From: Candidatus Zipacnadia bacterium
GTDB lineage: Bacteria; Armatimonadota; Zipacnadia; Zipacnadales; Zipacnadaceae
NCBI GenBank assembly: GCA_029821415.1
Contig: JALGTJ010000024.1
Coordinates: 1 to 8,514 of the forward strand
Direction: 5' to 3'
DNA: 8,514 nucleotides
The position numbers and the translations under genes were made by a program. Of the stretch, positions 1 through 7,645 are shown piece by piece. Within the stretch, counting starts at the first letter, position 1, and every line of letters starts with the position of its first letter. The notes under the pieces are model-generated. The model made no database searches. It was not told where the DNA came from and saw nothing but the letters and a program-made list of their open reading frames with translations.

Positions 1-594
1 ATCGCTGTGTTTCATAATATTGGCCTTGTGCACCGCGGTAACTTTGTGGCGACCATTGGCGAGGGCATATTCAAAGGCGAAGCGCACAATGCGGGCGGAA
101 GCCTGCCGCGATATCGGCTTTATGCTGATGCCCGAATCCGGTCGGATCTGCTGGCCCGTTAATTGCTGTATCTGCTCTGCTATCCTTGCGCTTTCATCGG
201 TGCCGCTGGCAAATTCAATGCCCGCGTAGAGATCCTCAGTATTCTCGCGCACAACTACTATGTCTACGCCTGGATAGCGGGATTTTACTCCCTCGTAGTA
301 CTTGCTGGGGCGGAGGCAGGCGTATAGGTCAAGCTGCTTGCGCATAGCTACATTTACGCTGCGGAAGCCGGTACCCACCGGCGTGGTAATAGGACCTTTG
401 ATAGCCACACGGTTTTTGCGAATTGAGTCCAGCACCGACTCGGGCAGCGGCGTCCCATACTCTTCCATAATGTCGGCCCCGGCTTGCTGCAGCTCCCACT
501 GGATAGCCACACCAGTAGCCTCCACACAACGGCGCATTGCTTCCGTGACTTCTGGCCCGGTACCGTCCCCAGGGATAAGTGTTACAGTGTGCAT
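1..594 (-). CDS. NAD-type isocitrate dehydrogenase, N-terminal 198 residues (runs off left edge)
   Basis: Oxidative decarboxylation of isocitrate to 2-oxoglutarate in the TCA cycle; cytosolic. The frame is open to the window edge. It starts MHTVTLIPGDGTGPEVTEAM with the family's N-terminal GDGxGPE signature (residues 9-15). Substrate-site residues of the isocitrate/isopropylmalate dehydrogenase family are visible: S79, N81 and R85 in SVNVAMRK, R95 in LYACLRP, R116 and Y123 in RENTEDLYAG, and the catalytic lysine K190 in VHKANIMK. The SxNVxxR loop and KGPITTPVGTGFRSVN favour isocitrate over isopropylmalate; a homoisocitrate dehydrogenase is the main alternative. The start is fixed by GGGAGG five bases upstream of ATG. 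About half the usual length (330-360 residues) is present, because the rest lies outside the window. The gene is divergent from the membrane methyltransferase gene; no convincing promoter for it was found. Confidence 0.9.
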   Translation of the reverse strand, partial: MHTVTLIPGDGTGPEVTEAMRRCVEATGVAIQWELQQAGADIMEEYGTPLPESVLDSIRKNRVAIKGPITTPVGTGFRSVNVAMRKQLDLYACLRPSKYYEGVKSRYPGVDIVVVRENTEDLYAGIEFASGTDESARIAEQIQQLTGQQIRPDSGISIKPISRQASARIVRFAFEYALANGRHKVTAVHKANIMKHSD

Positions 595-599
595 TACTA

Positions 600-605
600 C
601 CTCCC
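600..605 (-). promoter_or_regulatory. Ribosome binding site of the isocitrate dehydrogenase gene
   Basis: GGGAGG on the minus strand, five bases before the ATG at 594. It is a strong anti-SD match at normal spacing and fixes the start codon. Confidence 0.75.
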
Positions 606-759
606 AAACTGCCAAGTTAAGAGGGGTCTCCCACAAGTGGCGATACAGACGTGCTTAACATCGCTACTGCGCCTTAGCCTTTTCCCCATAATCGTCATAT
701 TAACCTGCTGAGCTTGCCCTCTGCTGAAAAGATGTGCACTCTCCGAAACACAGTTCGTC

Positions 760-788
760 TTGACATATCAGCACAAACTTATTAGCCT
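760..788 (+). promoter_or_regulatory. Probable sigma70 promoter for the membrane methyltransferase gene
   Basis: A perfect -35 box TTGACA (760-765) is followed after 17 bases by TAGCCT (783-788), a poor but correctly spaced -10 (3 of 6, with the key T, A and final T). Transcription would start near 795 and give a leader of about 70 bases. The weak -10 could mean an activator is needed, or that the -35 match is chance. Confidence 0.4.
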
Positions 789-803
789 CTCTATGAGTCA
801 TTA

Positions 804-845
804 CTTACTGCACCTGAGAGCTTCGCTGCGGCCAGTAAGCTGGCC
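804..845 (+). promoter_or_regulatory. Leader with two overlapping, mutually exclusive hairpins
   Basis: CTTACTG (804-810) is the exact reverse complement of CAGTAAG (833-839). GGCCAG (830-835) is the exact reverse complement of CTGGCC (840-845), with a 4-base loop. The two stems share bases 833-835, and the second arm of the first stem also covers the loop of the second, so only one can form. The second hairpin ends five bases before the Shine-Dalgarno site. This is the geometry of a leader switch, but it matches no riboswitch class I recognise. Confidence 0.3.
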
Positions 846-850
846 ATTAC

Positions 851-856
851 AGGTGG
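851..856 (+). promoter_or_regulatory. Ribosome binding site of the membrane methyltransferase gene
   Basis: AGGTGG nine bases before the ATG at 866. It supports that start codon. Confidence 0.55.
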
Positions 857-865
857 TACCGGCTT

Positions 866-1564
866 ATGTCGCATACCAGAACCAGACCGGAGACTGTGCC
901 CGATCCCGCGACCATCCGGGAGCACAACGCCGAGATTGACAGGCTGGTTATCGGATTCGAGAGCCGGGCTGACCGCTTCCTCCGCCGTCATCGGGGCAAA
1001 CTGCATCTGTTAGCTTTTCTGCTGGCGGTAGTCTGGGCCACACCCAGCTTCCTGGCGATTCTGCTCGGGCTACCACTGGTGGTAACGGGACTGGCGCTCC
1101 GAATGTGGGCTGCAGGTTACCTGGCCAAGAACGCCAGACTATGTACCTCGGGTCCTTACGCGTTGTGCCGCCACCCAATGTACCTCGCAAATATCATAAT
1201 CGTGGTAGGAATCCTGGTGGCAGGGAATAATGCCTATATGACTGCCGCCGGCGCGTTGCTAACTACTCTCGTCTATGTTTTTGCTATCCGCCGCGAAGAG
1301 GCTCTGCTGCACTATCTGTTCAATGAGAATTACGCTCAATATCGCCAGCGCACCCCGTGCTTGCTGCCTCATCTCACTTGTTTCCAGCGCGGCAACGCAA
1401 ACGAGCGGTTCTCATGGGCGCTCGCCTGGTACAATAGCATCGGCGAGCAGATAGGGGGCGTTGTGCTACTATTGATTCTGTTTGTCGTCAAGGCCACCCT
1501 GCTTGCCCATTTCGGTTACTACTACCCCGTAACCCACGGTCTGTGGCTCCCCGTGCTGGGATAG
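866..1564 (+). CDS. Integral membrane methyltransferase of the isoprenylcysteine/phospholipid methyltransferase (ICMT/PEMT) superfamily
   Basis: A 232-residue protein with a charged cytosolic N-terminus (1-45) and about five hydrophobic segments: roughly 46-58, 61-80, 107-120, 124-140 and 196-214. Between and after these lies the SAM-binding signature of the superfamily: SGPYALCRHPMYLANI (R102, H103, P104, Y106) followed by REEALLHYLFNENYAQYRQRTP (E144-E145, Y156, Y159). In the family these residues bind S-adenosylmethionine at the membrane face and methylate a lipid, isoprenoid-linked or small hydrophobic substrate. The substrate cannot be read from sequence, and bacterial members are mostly unassigned. 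The hydrophobic segment after the signature (196-214) is an extra helix beyond the core. The gene stands alone, divergent from isocitrate dehydrogenase and convergent with the aminotransferase gene. Superfamily assignment is secure; a precise function is not. Confidence 0.85.
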   Translation: MSHTRTRPETVPDPATIREHNAEIDRLVIGFESRADRFLRRHRGKLHLLAFLLAVVWATPSFLAILLGLPLVVTGLALRMWAAGYLAKNARLCTSGPYALCRHPMYLANIIIVVGILVAGNNAYMTAAGALLTTLVYVFAIRREEALLHYLFNENYAQYRQRTPCLLPHLTCFQRGNANERFSWALAWYNSIGEQIGGVVLLLILFVVKATLLAHFGYYYPVTHGLWLPVLG

Positions 1565-1597
1565 ATAGCGACCTGCCAGTCCCAATCGGGTGGCTAT
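1565..1597. terminator. Imperfect inverted repeat between convergent genes, possible bidirectional terminator
   Basis: ATAGCGACC (1565-1573) and GGTGGCTAT (1589-1597) pair with one G-G mismatch, in the 41-base gap between two convergent stop codons. Position suggests termination in both directions. Neither side has a T run, so an intrinsic terminator is weakly supported. Confidence 0.3.
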
Positions 1598-1605
1598 TCA
1601 CCAAG

Positions 1606-2793
1606 CTATATTTCCAGAGCTGTCTTAAGCCGCTGCACCCCTCGCTCGATATCCTCAACTGAGCAGGCAAAGCTGAGGCGCAAAAAGCCTTCTGCACCGA
1701 ACGCTGAGCCGGGCACTGTGCTTATCAAGCCTTGCTCCAGTAGGTATTCAGCCAGTTGCAGCGAGGTGTCTATCTGTTTGCCTGCCAGGCTTCGCCCCAG
1801 GTGAGCCGAGATATCGGGAAAGAGGTAGAATGCAGCCGGAGGAACGTTGCACTGGATACCTTCAAGCTGACGCAGGGCCTCCGCAAAGAAGTCCCGGCGC
1901 TGCTCAAACTCATCGCGCATAGCAGCCACGCAGTCCTGGGGCCCAGTCAGCGCAGCGAGGGCGGCGTGCTGTGAGATGGAAGATGGCCCCGAGGTCTGTT
2001 GGCTCTGGATACTGCCGGCTTTAGTAACGAAATCCTTAGGACCGATTAGCCAGCCGATGCGCCAGCCGGTCATCGCATAGCTCTTGGAGACTCCGTCAAC
2101 TAATATAGTGCGCGCTTTAGTCTCCTCATCCAGCATAGCAATGCTGAGGTGTTGGCGGCCATTGAAGACGAGATTTCTATATATCTCGTCAGAGACGATG
2201 GTCAAGTCGTTCTCAGCAGCGATGGAAGCGATTTCCTGTAACGTTTCCTGGTCAAAGACAGCCCCGGTGGGGTTAGTGGGGCTGTTTATTAGGATGGCAA
2301 CAGTGCGAGGAGTAACTGCGCTGCGTACCTCCTCAGGATCCGGCTGGAAGCCACAACTGGCCTCTGTTTCTATAACAACGGGCTTGCCACCGCATAACTG
2401 GATCTGGACGGGATAGCTGACCCAGTAGGGAGCAAATACAATTACCTCGTCGCCCTCATCAAGCAGCGTCTGCCAGATGTTAGTGAGCGCATGCTTGCCT
2501 CCGTTACTAATGCAGACCTGGTCGGCATCGTAGTCAAGGCCTACCTCGGCTCGCAGGCGTGCGACGATCGCCTCCTTAAGCTCAGGAATGCCAGAAGCGG
2601 CCGTATACTTAGTATGCCCTGCACTCATCGCTTGGTAAGCTGCCTGGCAGATATGCTCCGGCGTAGCGAAGTCGGGTTCACCAACAGCAAATGATACCAC
2701 ATCCAGCCCCTGCCGGATCATTTGCTTGGCACGAGCGGCCATCCCCACCGTCGGCGAAGGCTGGACTTGAACGGCTCGCTGCGAGATCTTCAC
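1606..2793 (-). CDS. Class I pyridoxal-phosphate aminotransferase, aspartate aminotransferase type (subgroup Ib)
   Basis: Transfers the amino group between aspartate (or a similar amino acid) and 2-oxoglutarate; cytosolic. A slightly longer reading from a GTG at 2802 gives 398 residues; numbering here follows that. Visible signatures: GEPDF (41-45), NGGKHALTN (100-108), NSPTNPTG (173-180, with N177), SDEIY (D205, Y208), the PLP lysine K240 in VSKSYAMTGWRIG with R248, and R375 in GFLRLSFA, which binds the substrate alpha-carboxylate. The lysine of GGKHAL matches the position that selects acidic substrates in subgroup Ib enzymes of the Thermus type, some of which also act on prephenate. The GTG at 2793 is preferred because AAGGGTGAT lies four bases before it; from 2802 the same purines would abut the start codon. 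The gene is last in the run after the TPR lipoprotein. Length is normal for the family. Confidence 0.92.
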   Translation of the reverse strand: MKISQRAVQVQPSPTVGMAARAKQMIRQGLDVVSFAVGEPDFATPEHICQAAYQAMSAGHTKYTAASGIPELKEAIVARLRAEVGLDYDADQVCISNGGKHALTNIWQTLLDEGDEVIVFAPYWVSYPVQIQLCGGKPVVIETEASCGFQPDPEEVRSAVTPRTVAILINSPTNPTGAVFDQETLQEIASIAAENDLTIVSDEIYRNLVFNGRQHLSIAMLDEETKARTILVDGVSKSYAMTGWRIGWLIGPKDFVTKAGSIQSQQTSGPSSISQHAALAALTGPQDCVAAMRDEFEQRRDFFAEALRQLEGIQCNVPPAAFYLFPDISAHLGRSLAGKQIDTSLQLAEYLLEQGLISTVPGSAFGAEGFLRLSFACSVEDIERGVQRLKTALEI

Positions 2794-2797
2794 GGCT

Positions 2798-2806
2798 ATC
2801 ACCCTT
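2798..2806 (-). promoter_or_regulatory. Shine-Dalgarno site that decides the aminotransferase start
   Basis: AAGGGTGAT on the minus strand matches the anti-SD (GGTGAT core) and sits four bases before GTG 2793. It overlaps the alternative GTG at 2802, which makes the upstream start unlikely. Confidence 0.5.
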
Positions 2807-2823
2807 CACTTTAATAACTGCCT

Positions 2824-3675
2824 TCACAATACCTGGGCTACGCTCTGGACATACCACGGGCGGGGCAGTTCCCAACGTAGCTGGCGAAGCTCACGCCGGG
2901 CCGCCAGATAGCCTGGCCGAATATGTAGGGCTCTCCTCAGTTCGCGGGCGGCCTCGGCCCGTCTCCCCAGGCGAATGTAGACCATGGCCAGGTGGTAGTT
3001 AAGCTCAGCATTCGGTTGGTACAACGATTGCCGGACAGCCCGCTCCAGGTAGAAGCTGGCATTCTTTAGGTCATTGAGCTTGTAATAAACCCACCCCAGA
3101 CTGTCAGTGAACGCAGGATCAAGCGGATCGTAGCTCACCGCTCGTCTGGTTAACTCCAGAGCATAGGGTAGCTGTAAATCAGCCTCGGCATAGGTGTAGC
3201 CGACGTTGTTCAAATGCAGGGCATACTCCTGCGGACTTATGGCTTGGGCCTGGTATTCAAGCTCGACATTTCTCAAGTGACGAGTTAGGTATTCAATACC
3301 CTTTCCTGGCTGGCCGGTATGCAGCAAGCAGGTTCCTATCTCGTATAGATACGGGTTGTCAGTGTGGCGGCGAGCCTGCTGCAGTATTGCCAACGCCTGC
3401 TGGTATTGCCCAGCATAGAGATAGATCCGGCCTGCACGGTCAAGCACAGTAGCATTGTCAGGGGCCAGCTTGACGGCTCGCGTGGCATCATGGATGGCTG
3501 CGTTTGCGTCAACCGGCTCGCTAATTGCCTGTGACGCTGTCTTAATATACCGCAGTGCCACGAAATCCTTTCGCATCTGGTCGAGTGGCCCTGCCCACTG
3601 ACAGCCCCCCAACACTACCACAGCTATGCTAACGGCAACCAGACAGACGCGGCAACCAGACGGCACAACAAGCAC
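2824..3675 (-). CDS. TPR-repeat lipoprotein, function unknown
   Basis: From the chosen GTG at 3675 the protein has 283 residues. It begins with a short n-region, a hydrophobic stretch (about 10-22) and a lipobox LGGC with lipidated C25; the +2 residue is Gln. A mature exported lipoprotein is therefore expected, outer-membrane or surface depending on the cell envelope. The rest is helical tetratricopeptide repeats: a weak one near 57-72, then about 74-104, 107-137, 152-184, 186-218 (the clearest, DPAFTDSLGWVYYKL) and 223-255. TPR lipoproteins act as scaffolds; no enzyme motif is seen. The frame stays open far upstream, but that part is antisense-frame shadow of the STAND gene. GTG starts at 3699 and 3666 are alternatives. 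GGGTAGGG lies three bases before 3675. The gap to the STAND stop is about 25 bases and to the aminotransferase start about 30, so one transcript is likely. Confidence 0.75.
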   Translation of the reverse strand: MLVVPSGCRVCLVAVSIAVVVLGGCQWAGPLDQMRKDFVALRYIKTASQAISEPVDANAAIHDATRAVKLAPDNATVLDRAGRIYLYAGQYQQALAILQQARRHTDNPYLYEIGTCLLHTGQPGKGIEYLTRHLRNVELEYQAQAISPQEYALHLNNVGYTYAEADLQLPYALELTRRAVSYDPLDPAFTDSLGWVYYKLNDLKNASFYLERAVRQSLYQPNAELNYHLAMVYIRLGRRAEAARELRRALHIRPGYLAARRELRQLRWELPRPWYVQSVAQVL

Positions 3676-3700
3676 TTGCCCTACCCGGCGACCACACACC

Positions 3701-6700
3701 CTATTGGGGGGCAAAGGCCGAGACATAATAGTAAGCAATGCCGATGTACAGAGTGCCGGCAGCGACACATGGAGTGGAGTAGATTCCGTAAACCGTGTGG
3801 TGTTCCCACTTTGCCTGGCCAGTGGCCAGGTCCAAGGCATACAAAACACCATCCTTAGAGCCGATGTAGACGACATCACCAGTAATAGTGGCAGAGGCCA
3901 GGACCTCTTCACCGGTTTTATGCTGCCATAGCTGCTCTCCGCTACTAGCATCCAGGCAATACACGCTACCGTCGGTGCTACCAAATACCAGGCGACCATC
4001 GGCGATGGCTGGGGTTGACCTAACCATGCCACCAACATTGACTTGCCACTGGATTTCACCGGAAGCCAGGTCCACAGCATACATTGAGAAATCGTCCGAT
4101 CCACAAAACACCGTTGACTCGTTTATGGTGGGAGAGCAGGAAATTGGTCCGTCGGTATCTAGTCTCCAGCGCAATTGGCCATCGGTACGATTTACTGCAT
4201 ATAGTCCGCTGTCCCACGAGCCGACCACCACTGTTTCTTCGCAGACAGCCGGAGCACAGATTATTTCCTGATCGGTCGTCATCTGCCAGTCAATAGTGCC
4301 TGTAGCCCAGCTAATCGCCCACAGCGTGCCACTCTCATCTCCGACGAAAAGCTGGTCGCCCTCTACTGTGGCGGCTCCCCTTACCGGGCCGCTCAGGGAC
4401 TGTTTCCAGTACGGTTGGCCGGTAGCCTGGTTTAGGGCGTATAATTTTGCATCCCCGGTGCCAAATATGACCAGATCGCCAGCGAGCGCAGCGGCTCCCT
4501 CTATGCGACTACCAGCAGCAAAGGTCCACAGAATATGCCCCTCAGCGCCGTCTATTGCGAAGAATATGCCGTCGCGAGCGCCAGTGTAGACACGACCGGC
4601 ACTGGCAACGGGGGACGCTACCATCGCCCCTCGGGTGCGGGTAGACCAGACCTCGCGCAGAGGCGGGTTGATAGTCTGTTCGCTGAAACCATGATGGTCT
4701 GGACCTCCCCCAAACATGGTCCATTCGTCGGTAGGAGCGATGCTTTGCTGCTCAGCTGTCTCCATAGCCTCACGAGCCCGCGCTAAGTAGCTGACCTCGG
4801 CGGCGCCGGCCGCAAGTTGCTCGGCCCGTTCCAGATACATCCTGGCCTTGTCAAATTCGCGGCGCTGGATGTGGGCCACTGCTGCGGCGTACTGCAGGCG
4901 AGCGCTCTTCGGGTTGTTGCGGACAGCTCGCTGCAGTTGCACAAGGTGGGCTTCTGCTGAACAGAGCTGACCTAACGCATAGGCAACTGCCCACGGCGCC
5001 TCTGGCTCGGAAATGATGCGGTTCACGAGAATTGATATATTGCGGGGGTTGTCTGTCTTTTTCAGGTAGTGGATAACCTCTGCAGTCAACTCTCGGCGCT
5101 CATCGCTAAGAGTCTCAATGAGTGCCGGCTCGGGGCGCTGGTCGTCAGCAGCCACCTGGCCCAACCCCCGAGCGGCAGTAATCTGCTGCTGCTCATTTCC
5201 TTGACGGAGCCAGTTACTCAGCTCACGCTTCATCCGGCGCAGATACCGAGCAGCCAGATGGCGCACCTCGGGTTGATCGCAGTCAAGCCCTGCTGCCAGT
5301 GCAGGTATGAGACTCTCGTCGAGGTGATCCTCTATATGCCGATACGCTGCCAGCCGAACCTCGTGGTTCTCGTCGGTTAGTAGCGAACTGAGTACGGACG
5401 CCTTTGCGGCTCCCAATTCGTCGGCGCGAGAAAACCAATACTCTACCTGGAAATTCTGATGAGCTGCGCTACGCAGGATCAGCTCCAGCTCCTCAGGGGA
5501 GATACTCAGATCCTCGCGATGGTCATTAATAATGTGCAACTCTTCGCTGCCCATCAGCAGACCAAACTTCTGGAAGTTGCTAAGCTCACGGGTGAGTAGA
5601 TCCTGGATGTCGCGCAGTTTCAGCTCCTCCTCCGACATCCATTCATCAACCTGCTGGACAAGCTGCTCATGGATTAGCTCATAGTTGCGCTGTTTGTCCT
5701 TGCCCAGTCCCCGCAACAGTCGGAAGTCCACTAACTTAGCCAACACACGCTCGACCAAGCGGACGTTTTGCCCCACTTCTTGCGCAATCCGCTCCAGCGA
5801 GCGCGCTGCCTTCAGTTCGGACGAGACTGCCATTTGCTTGATAATAGCCCGAGCCACCCGCCGCTCGAGTATGGGCAATTGACTCAGAGCATAGTCCAGA
5901 TATTCACTGAATATCTTGGGAGCACCACCCAGTCTCTCGTAATCGCGTTGAGTAATAGTATCCGAACCGGCTGGTTTCTGCTCATATAGCCGATCGCAGA
6001 CGACCTGCAGCTCGACAGGCTCGACTCCCTCACGGGCTAGATCCTCCACCAGTCGATCGACCAGTTTTCGCTCCACATGCAGGCCGAAGTTCTCGGCGGG
6101 CTGGACAATGGCCTGTTCGGCTTGCTGCTTGTCCAGCTTGTGCAGCCGATATAGATTCTCCATTACACCGGGAAGCTTATCTGCCAGCTCATATAGTTCG
6201 CCCAAATAGTCCTCGCGGATGCTCAGGACCAGCCGGATGCGCTCATCCGCGGCAGTCAGACACTCTCTAAGCTGCCGAATAGAGCTGTCCCGGACGGCAT
6301 CACCCAGTTTGACAAAAAGCTCCTCGGCCTGATCCAGGAATACCACAATGCGCTTCGACGAAGCTGTGGCAAGTGCCAACAGCAGGTCGACCAGCTCCTC
6401 CGAATCAACGGCGTCGCCCAGGTCACAGTCCTCTGCATCTGCTCTCTGCAGGGCAGCTTCACGGATGTTGGCTATTGGCTCGTCCTCACAGCGAGCATAG
6501 ATGGGCAGCCAAATCTCCGCCTCATCAAGGTGCTCTTCGTGGCGGCCTAACAGCCTCGCCATTACTCCGGCTTTGATAAGTGACGTCTTGCCAATCCCCG
6601 AGCGTCCAAATAGCACGGTCAGACGATGTTGCTCAATAAGCTCTATGAGCTCAGAGATCTCCTGATCTCGGCCAAAAAAGAAATCTGAATCCTCAGTGTC

Positions 6701-7645
6701 AAAATAATCCAGAAAGCGGTAAGGGCCGCCGCGCAAGACCGTAAGGTCCCGGCGCCGACCTCGACTGCTATGTTTACGATACTCAAAACGGTCCCTCAGC
6801 CGGGCAAAGAAGTCATTGAATGAGCCAGGCTCACGCACCAGTAGGTGACGCTGGGACTGGCGGTGGCGCAACCATCGGACTACCTTAGGTTGTAAGCTGT
6901 GAAACTCCATACTCGCAGGGCTTTCCAGTTTAAGTTCGGTGTACATCTGTTCATCGGCAACAGGCACCTGTCGGTTGACCCAGAATACCTTGCCGCCTTC
7001 GTCGGGAACAAAGTCTATAAATGGCTCATCGCGGCTGCAGTAAGCGGTACATATGCACATCACCCCAAAGGCCTCGCCAATAACCTCGCCTATAGACTCC
7101 AGCTCCTGGCGGATTTCCTCGGGAGTCAGAGGCAGGCGCTTGCTGGCCAAGTCACCACCACACTTCACCACCACCACCCGTGAGGAGTCCTCAAGAGCCA
7201 CTGATATCGTTTCGGCATCGTCAACTCCGGCGACCAGCAGATGGTAGTCGGTTTCCGGTTCCAGGTGACGGTCGCTGAGGGCCTGTTCCAACAGATCGTG
7301 AGGCTCCATAGTGAATATGGTCGGGAAGTAGCCATCTTGCACTAGCCGAGCCAGTTGCGAGTGGCCCTCGGCCGGATGCGCCTCGCTTAGGCTCTCCCGC
7401 AGCAGCCGACAGCGTTGTGCCTGATCGGGCACCTGGCGGGCGAATTCGGCCAGTACCGCTGGTCCACGCCGCTCAACAGGCAGGTTCTGGAAGGGCATAC
7501 CTGTGTGCTGCCGAGCTAAGTCTTCAAGAAGCAGATAGACTTCGCGGTCTGCGGGGGGTATGCGAACACCACTACCAATGAACAGCACATGGCGGCCGAG
7601 CCTGTGCCGTCGCGACATAATATGGTCAGCAATAGTTGCTAACAT
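3701..7645 (-). CDS. Giant SIR2-like / nSTAND1 NTPase / HEAT-TPR / PQQ-type beta-propeller protein, candidate defence or signalling STAND protein
   Basis: 1,314 residues from ATG 7645. Domains: (1) SIR2-like fold, 20 to about 240: VLFIGSGV (20-27), IFTMEPHDLLEQAL (110-123) in place of TTNYDxLLE, KCGGD (161-165) in place of KLHGD, and AYCSRDEPFIDF (201-212). Catalytic Asn and His are substituted. (2) nSTAND1 NTPase, about 308-560: PYRFLDYFDTEDSDFFFGR lead-in, Walker A GRSGIGKTS (347-355, K353), Walker B IVVFLDQAEELF (D438, E441, E442), SIRED with R477, PAE (516-518) and VELQVVCDRLYE. (3) Winged helix, about 579-674. (4) HEAT-like repeats, about 744-894, then a TPR-like helix pair. (5) Eight propeller blades, 1000 to the end, with W at 1000 and every 40 residues to 1280 and LYALDxATG motifs. 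STAND proteins use ATP-driven oligomerisation to switch an N-terminal effector on when a C-terminal sensor binds. Here the substituted SIR2 site suggests an adaptor or binding role. No signal peptide or membrane segment, so probably cytosolic. A TTG at 7678 would add 11 residues but lies almost on the predicted transcript start. Confidence 0.85.
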   Translation of the reverse strand: MLATIADHIMSRRHRLGRHVLFIGSGVRIPPADREVYLLLEDLARQHTGMPFQNLPVERRGPAVLAEFARQVPDQAQRCRLLRESLSEAHPAEGHSQLARLVQDGYFPTIFTMEPHDLLEQALSDRHLEPETDYHLLVAGVDDAETISVALEDSSRVVVVKCGGDLASKRLPLTPEEIRQELESIGEVIGEAFGVMCICTAYCSRDEPFIDFVPDEGGKVFWVNRQVPVADEQMYTELKLESPASMEFHSLQPKVVRWLRHRQSQRHLLVREPGSFNDFFARLRDRFEYRKHSSRGRRRDLTVLRGGPYRFLDYFDTEDSDFFFGRDQEISELIELIEQHRLTVLFGRSGIGKTSLIKAGVMARLLGRHEEHLDEAEIWLPIYARCEDEPIANIREAALQRADAEDCDLGDAVDSEELVDLLLALATASSKRIVVFLDQAEELFVKLGDAVRDSSIRQLRECLTAADERIRLVLSIREDYLGELYELADKLPGVMENLYRLHKLDKQQAEQAIVQPAENFGLHVERKLVDRLVEDLAREGVEPVELQVVCDRLYEQKPAGSDTITQRDYERLGGAPKIFSEYLDYALSQLPILERRVARAIIKQMAVSSELKAARSLERIAQEVGQNVRLVERVLAKLVDFRLLRGLGKDKQRNYELIHEQLVQQVDEWMSEEELKLRDIQDLLTRELSNFQKFGLLMGSEELHIINDHREDLSISPEELELILRSAAHQNFQVEYWFSRADELGAAKASVLSSLLTDENHEVRLAAYRHIEDHLDESLIPALAAGLDCDQPEVRHLAARYLRRMKRELSNWLRQGNEQQQITAARGLGQVAADDQRPEPALIETLSDERRELTAEVIHYLKKTDNPRNISILVNRIISEPEAPWAVAYALGQLCSAEAHLVQLQRAVRNNPKSARLQYAAAVAHIQRREFDKARMYLERAEQLAAGAAEVSYLARAREAMETAEQQSIAPTDEWTMFGGGPDHHGFSEQTINPPLREVWSTRTRGAMVASPVASAGRVYTGARDGIFFAIDGAEGHILWTFAAGSRIEGAAALAGDLVIFGTGDAKLYALNQATGQPYWKQSLSGPVRGAATVEGDQLFVGDESGTLWAISWATGTIDWQMTTDQEIICAPAVCEETVVVGSWDSGLYAVNRTDGQLRWRLDTDGPISCSPTINESTVFCGSDDFSMYAVDLASGEIQWQVNVGGMVRSTPAIADGRLVFGSTDGSVYCLDASSGEQLWQHKTGEEVLASATITGDVVYIGSKDGVLYALDLATGQAKWEHHTVYGIYSTPCVAAGTLYIGIAYYYVSAFAPQ

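Noticed and set aside
640..665. Small inverted repeat GCGAT/ATCGC in the divergent intergenic region.
   Set aside because: Only five base pairs, no associated motif, and expected by chance.
606..760. Promoter for the isocitrate dehydrogenase gene on the minus strand.
   Set aside because: AT-rich candidates (a TAATAT near 700) have no -35 at acceptable spacing, so I could not support one.
2794..2802. GTG at 2802 as start of the aminotransferase.
   Set aside because: The Shine-Dalgarno sequence would abut or overlap this codon; spacing favours GTG 2793.
3676..4104. The frame of the TPR lipoprotein stays open upstream as far as 4104.
   Set aside because: That part has low-complexity, shadow-like composition and lies fully inside the well-supported propeller coding region. 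The lipobox signal peptide near 3600 marks the true N-terminus.
3808..4648. Tandem DNA repeat of 120 bases in the propeller region.
   Set aside because: The period is exact at protein level, but the blades are strongly diverged in nucleotide sequence, so it is a structural protein repeat and not a DNA tandem array.
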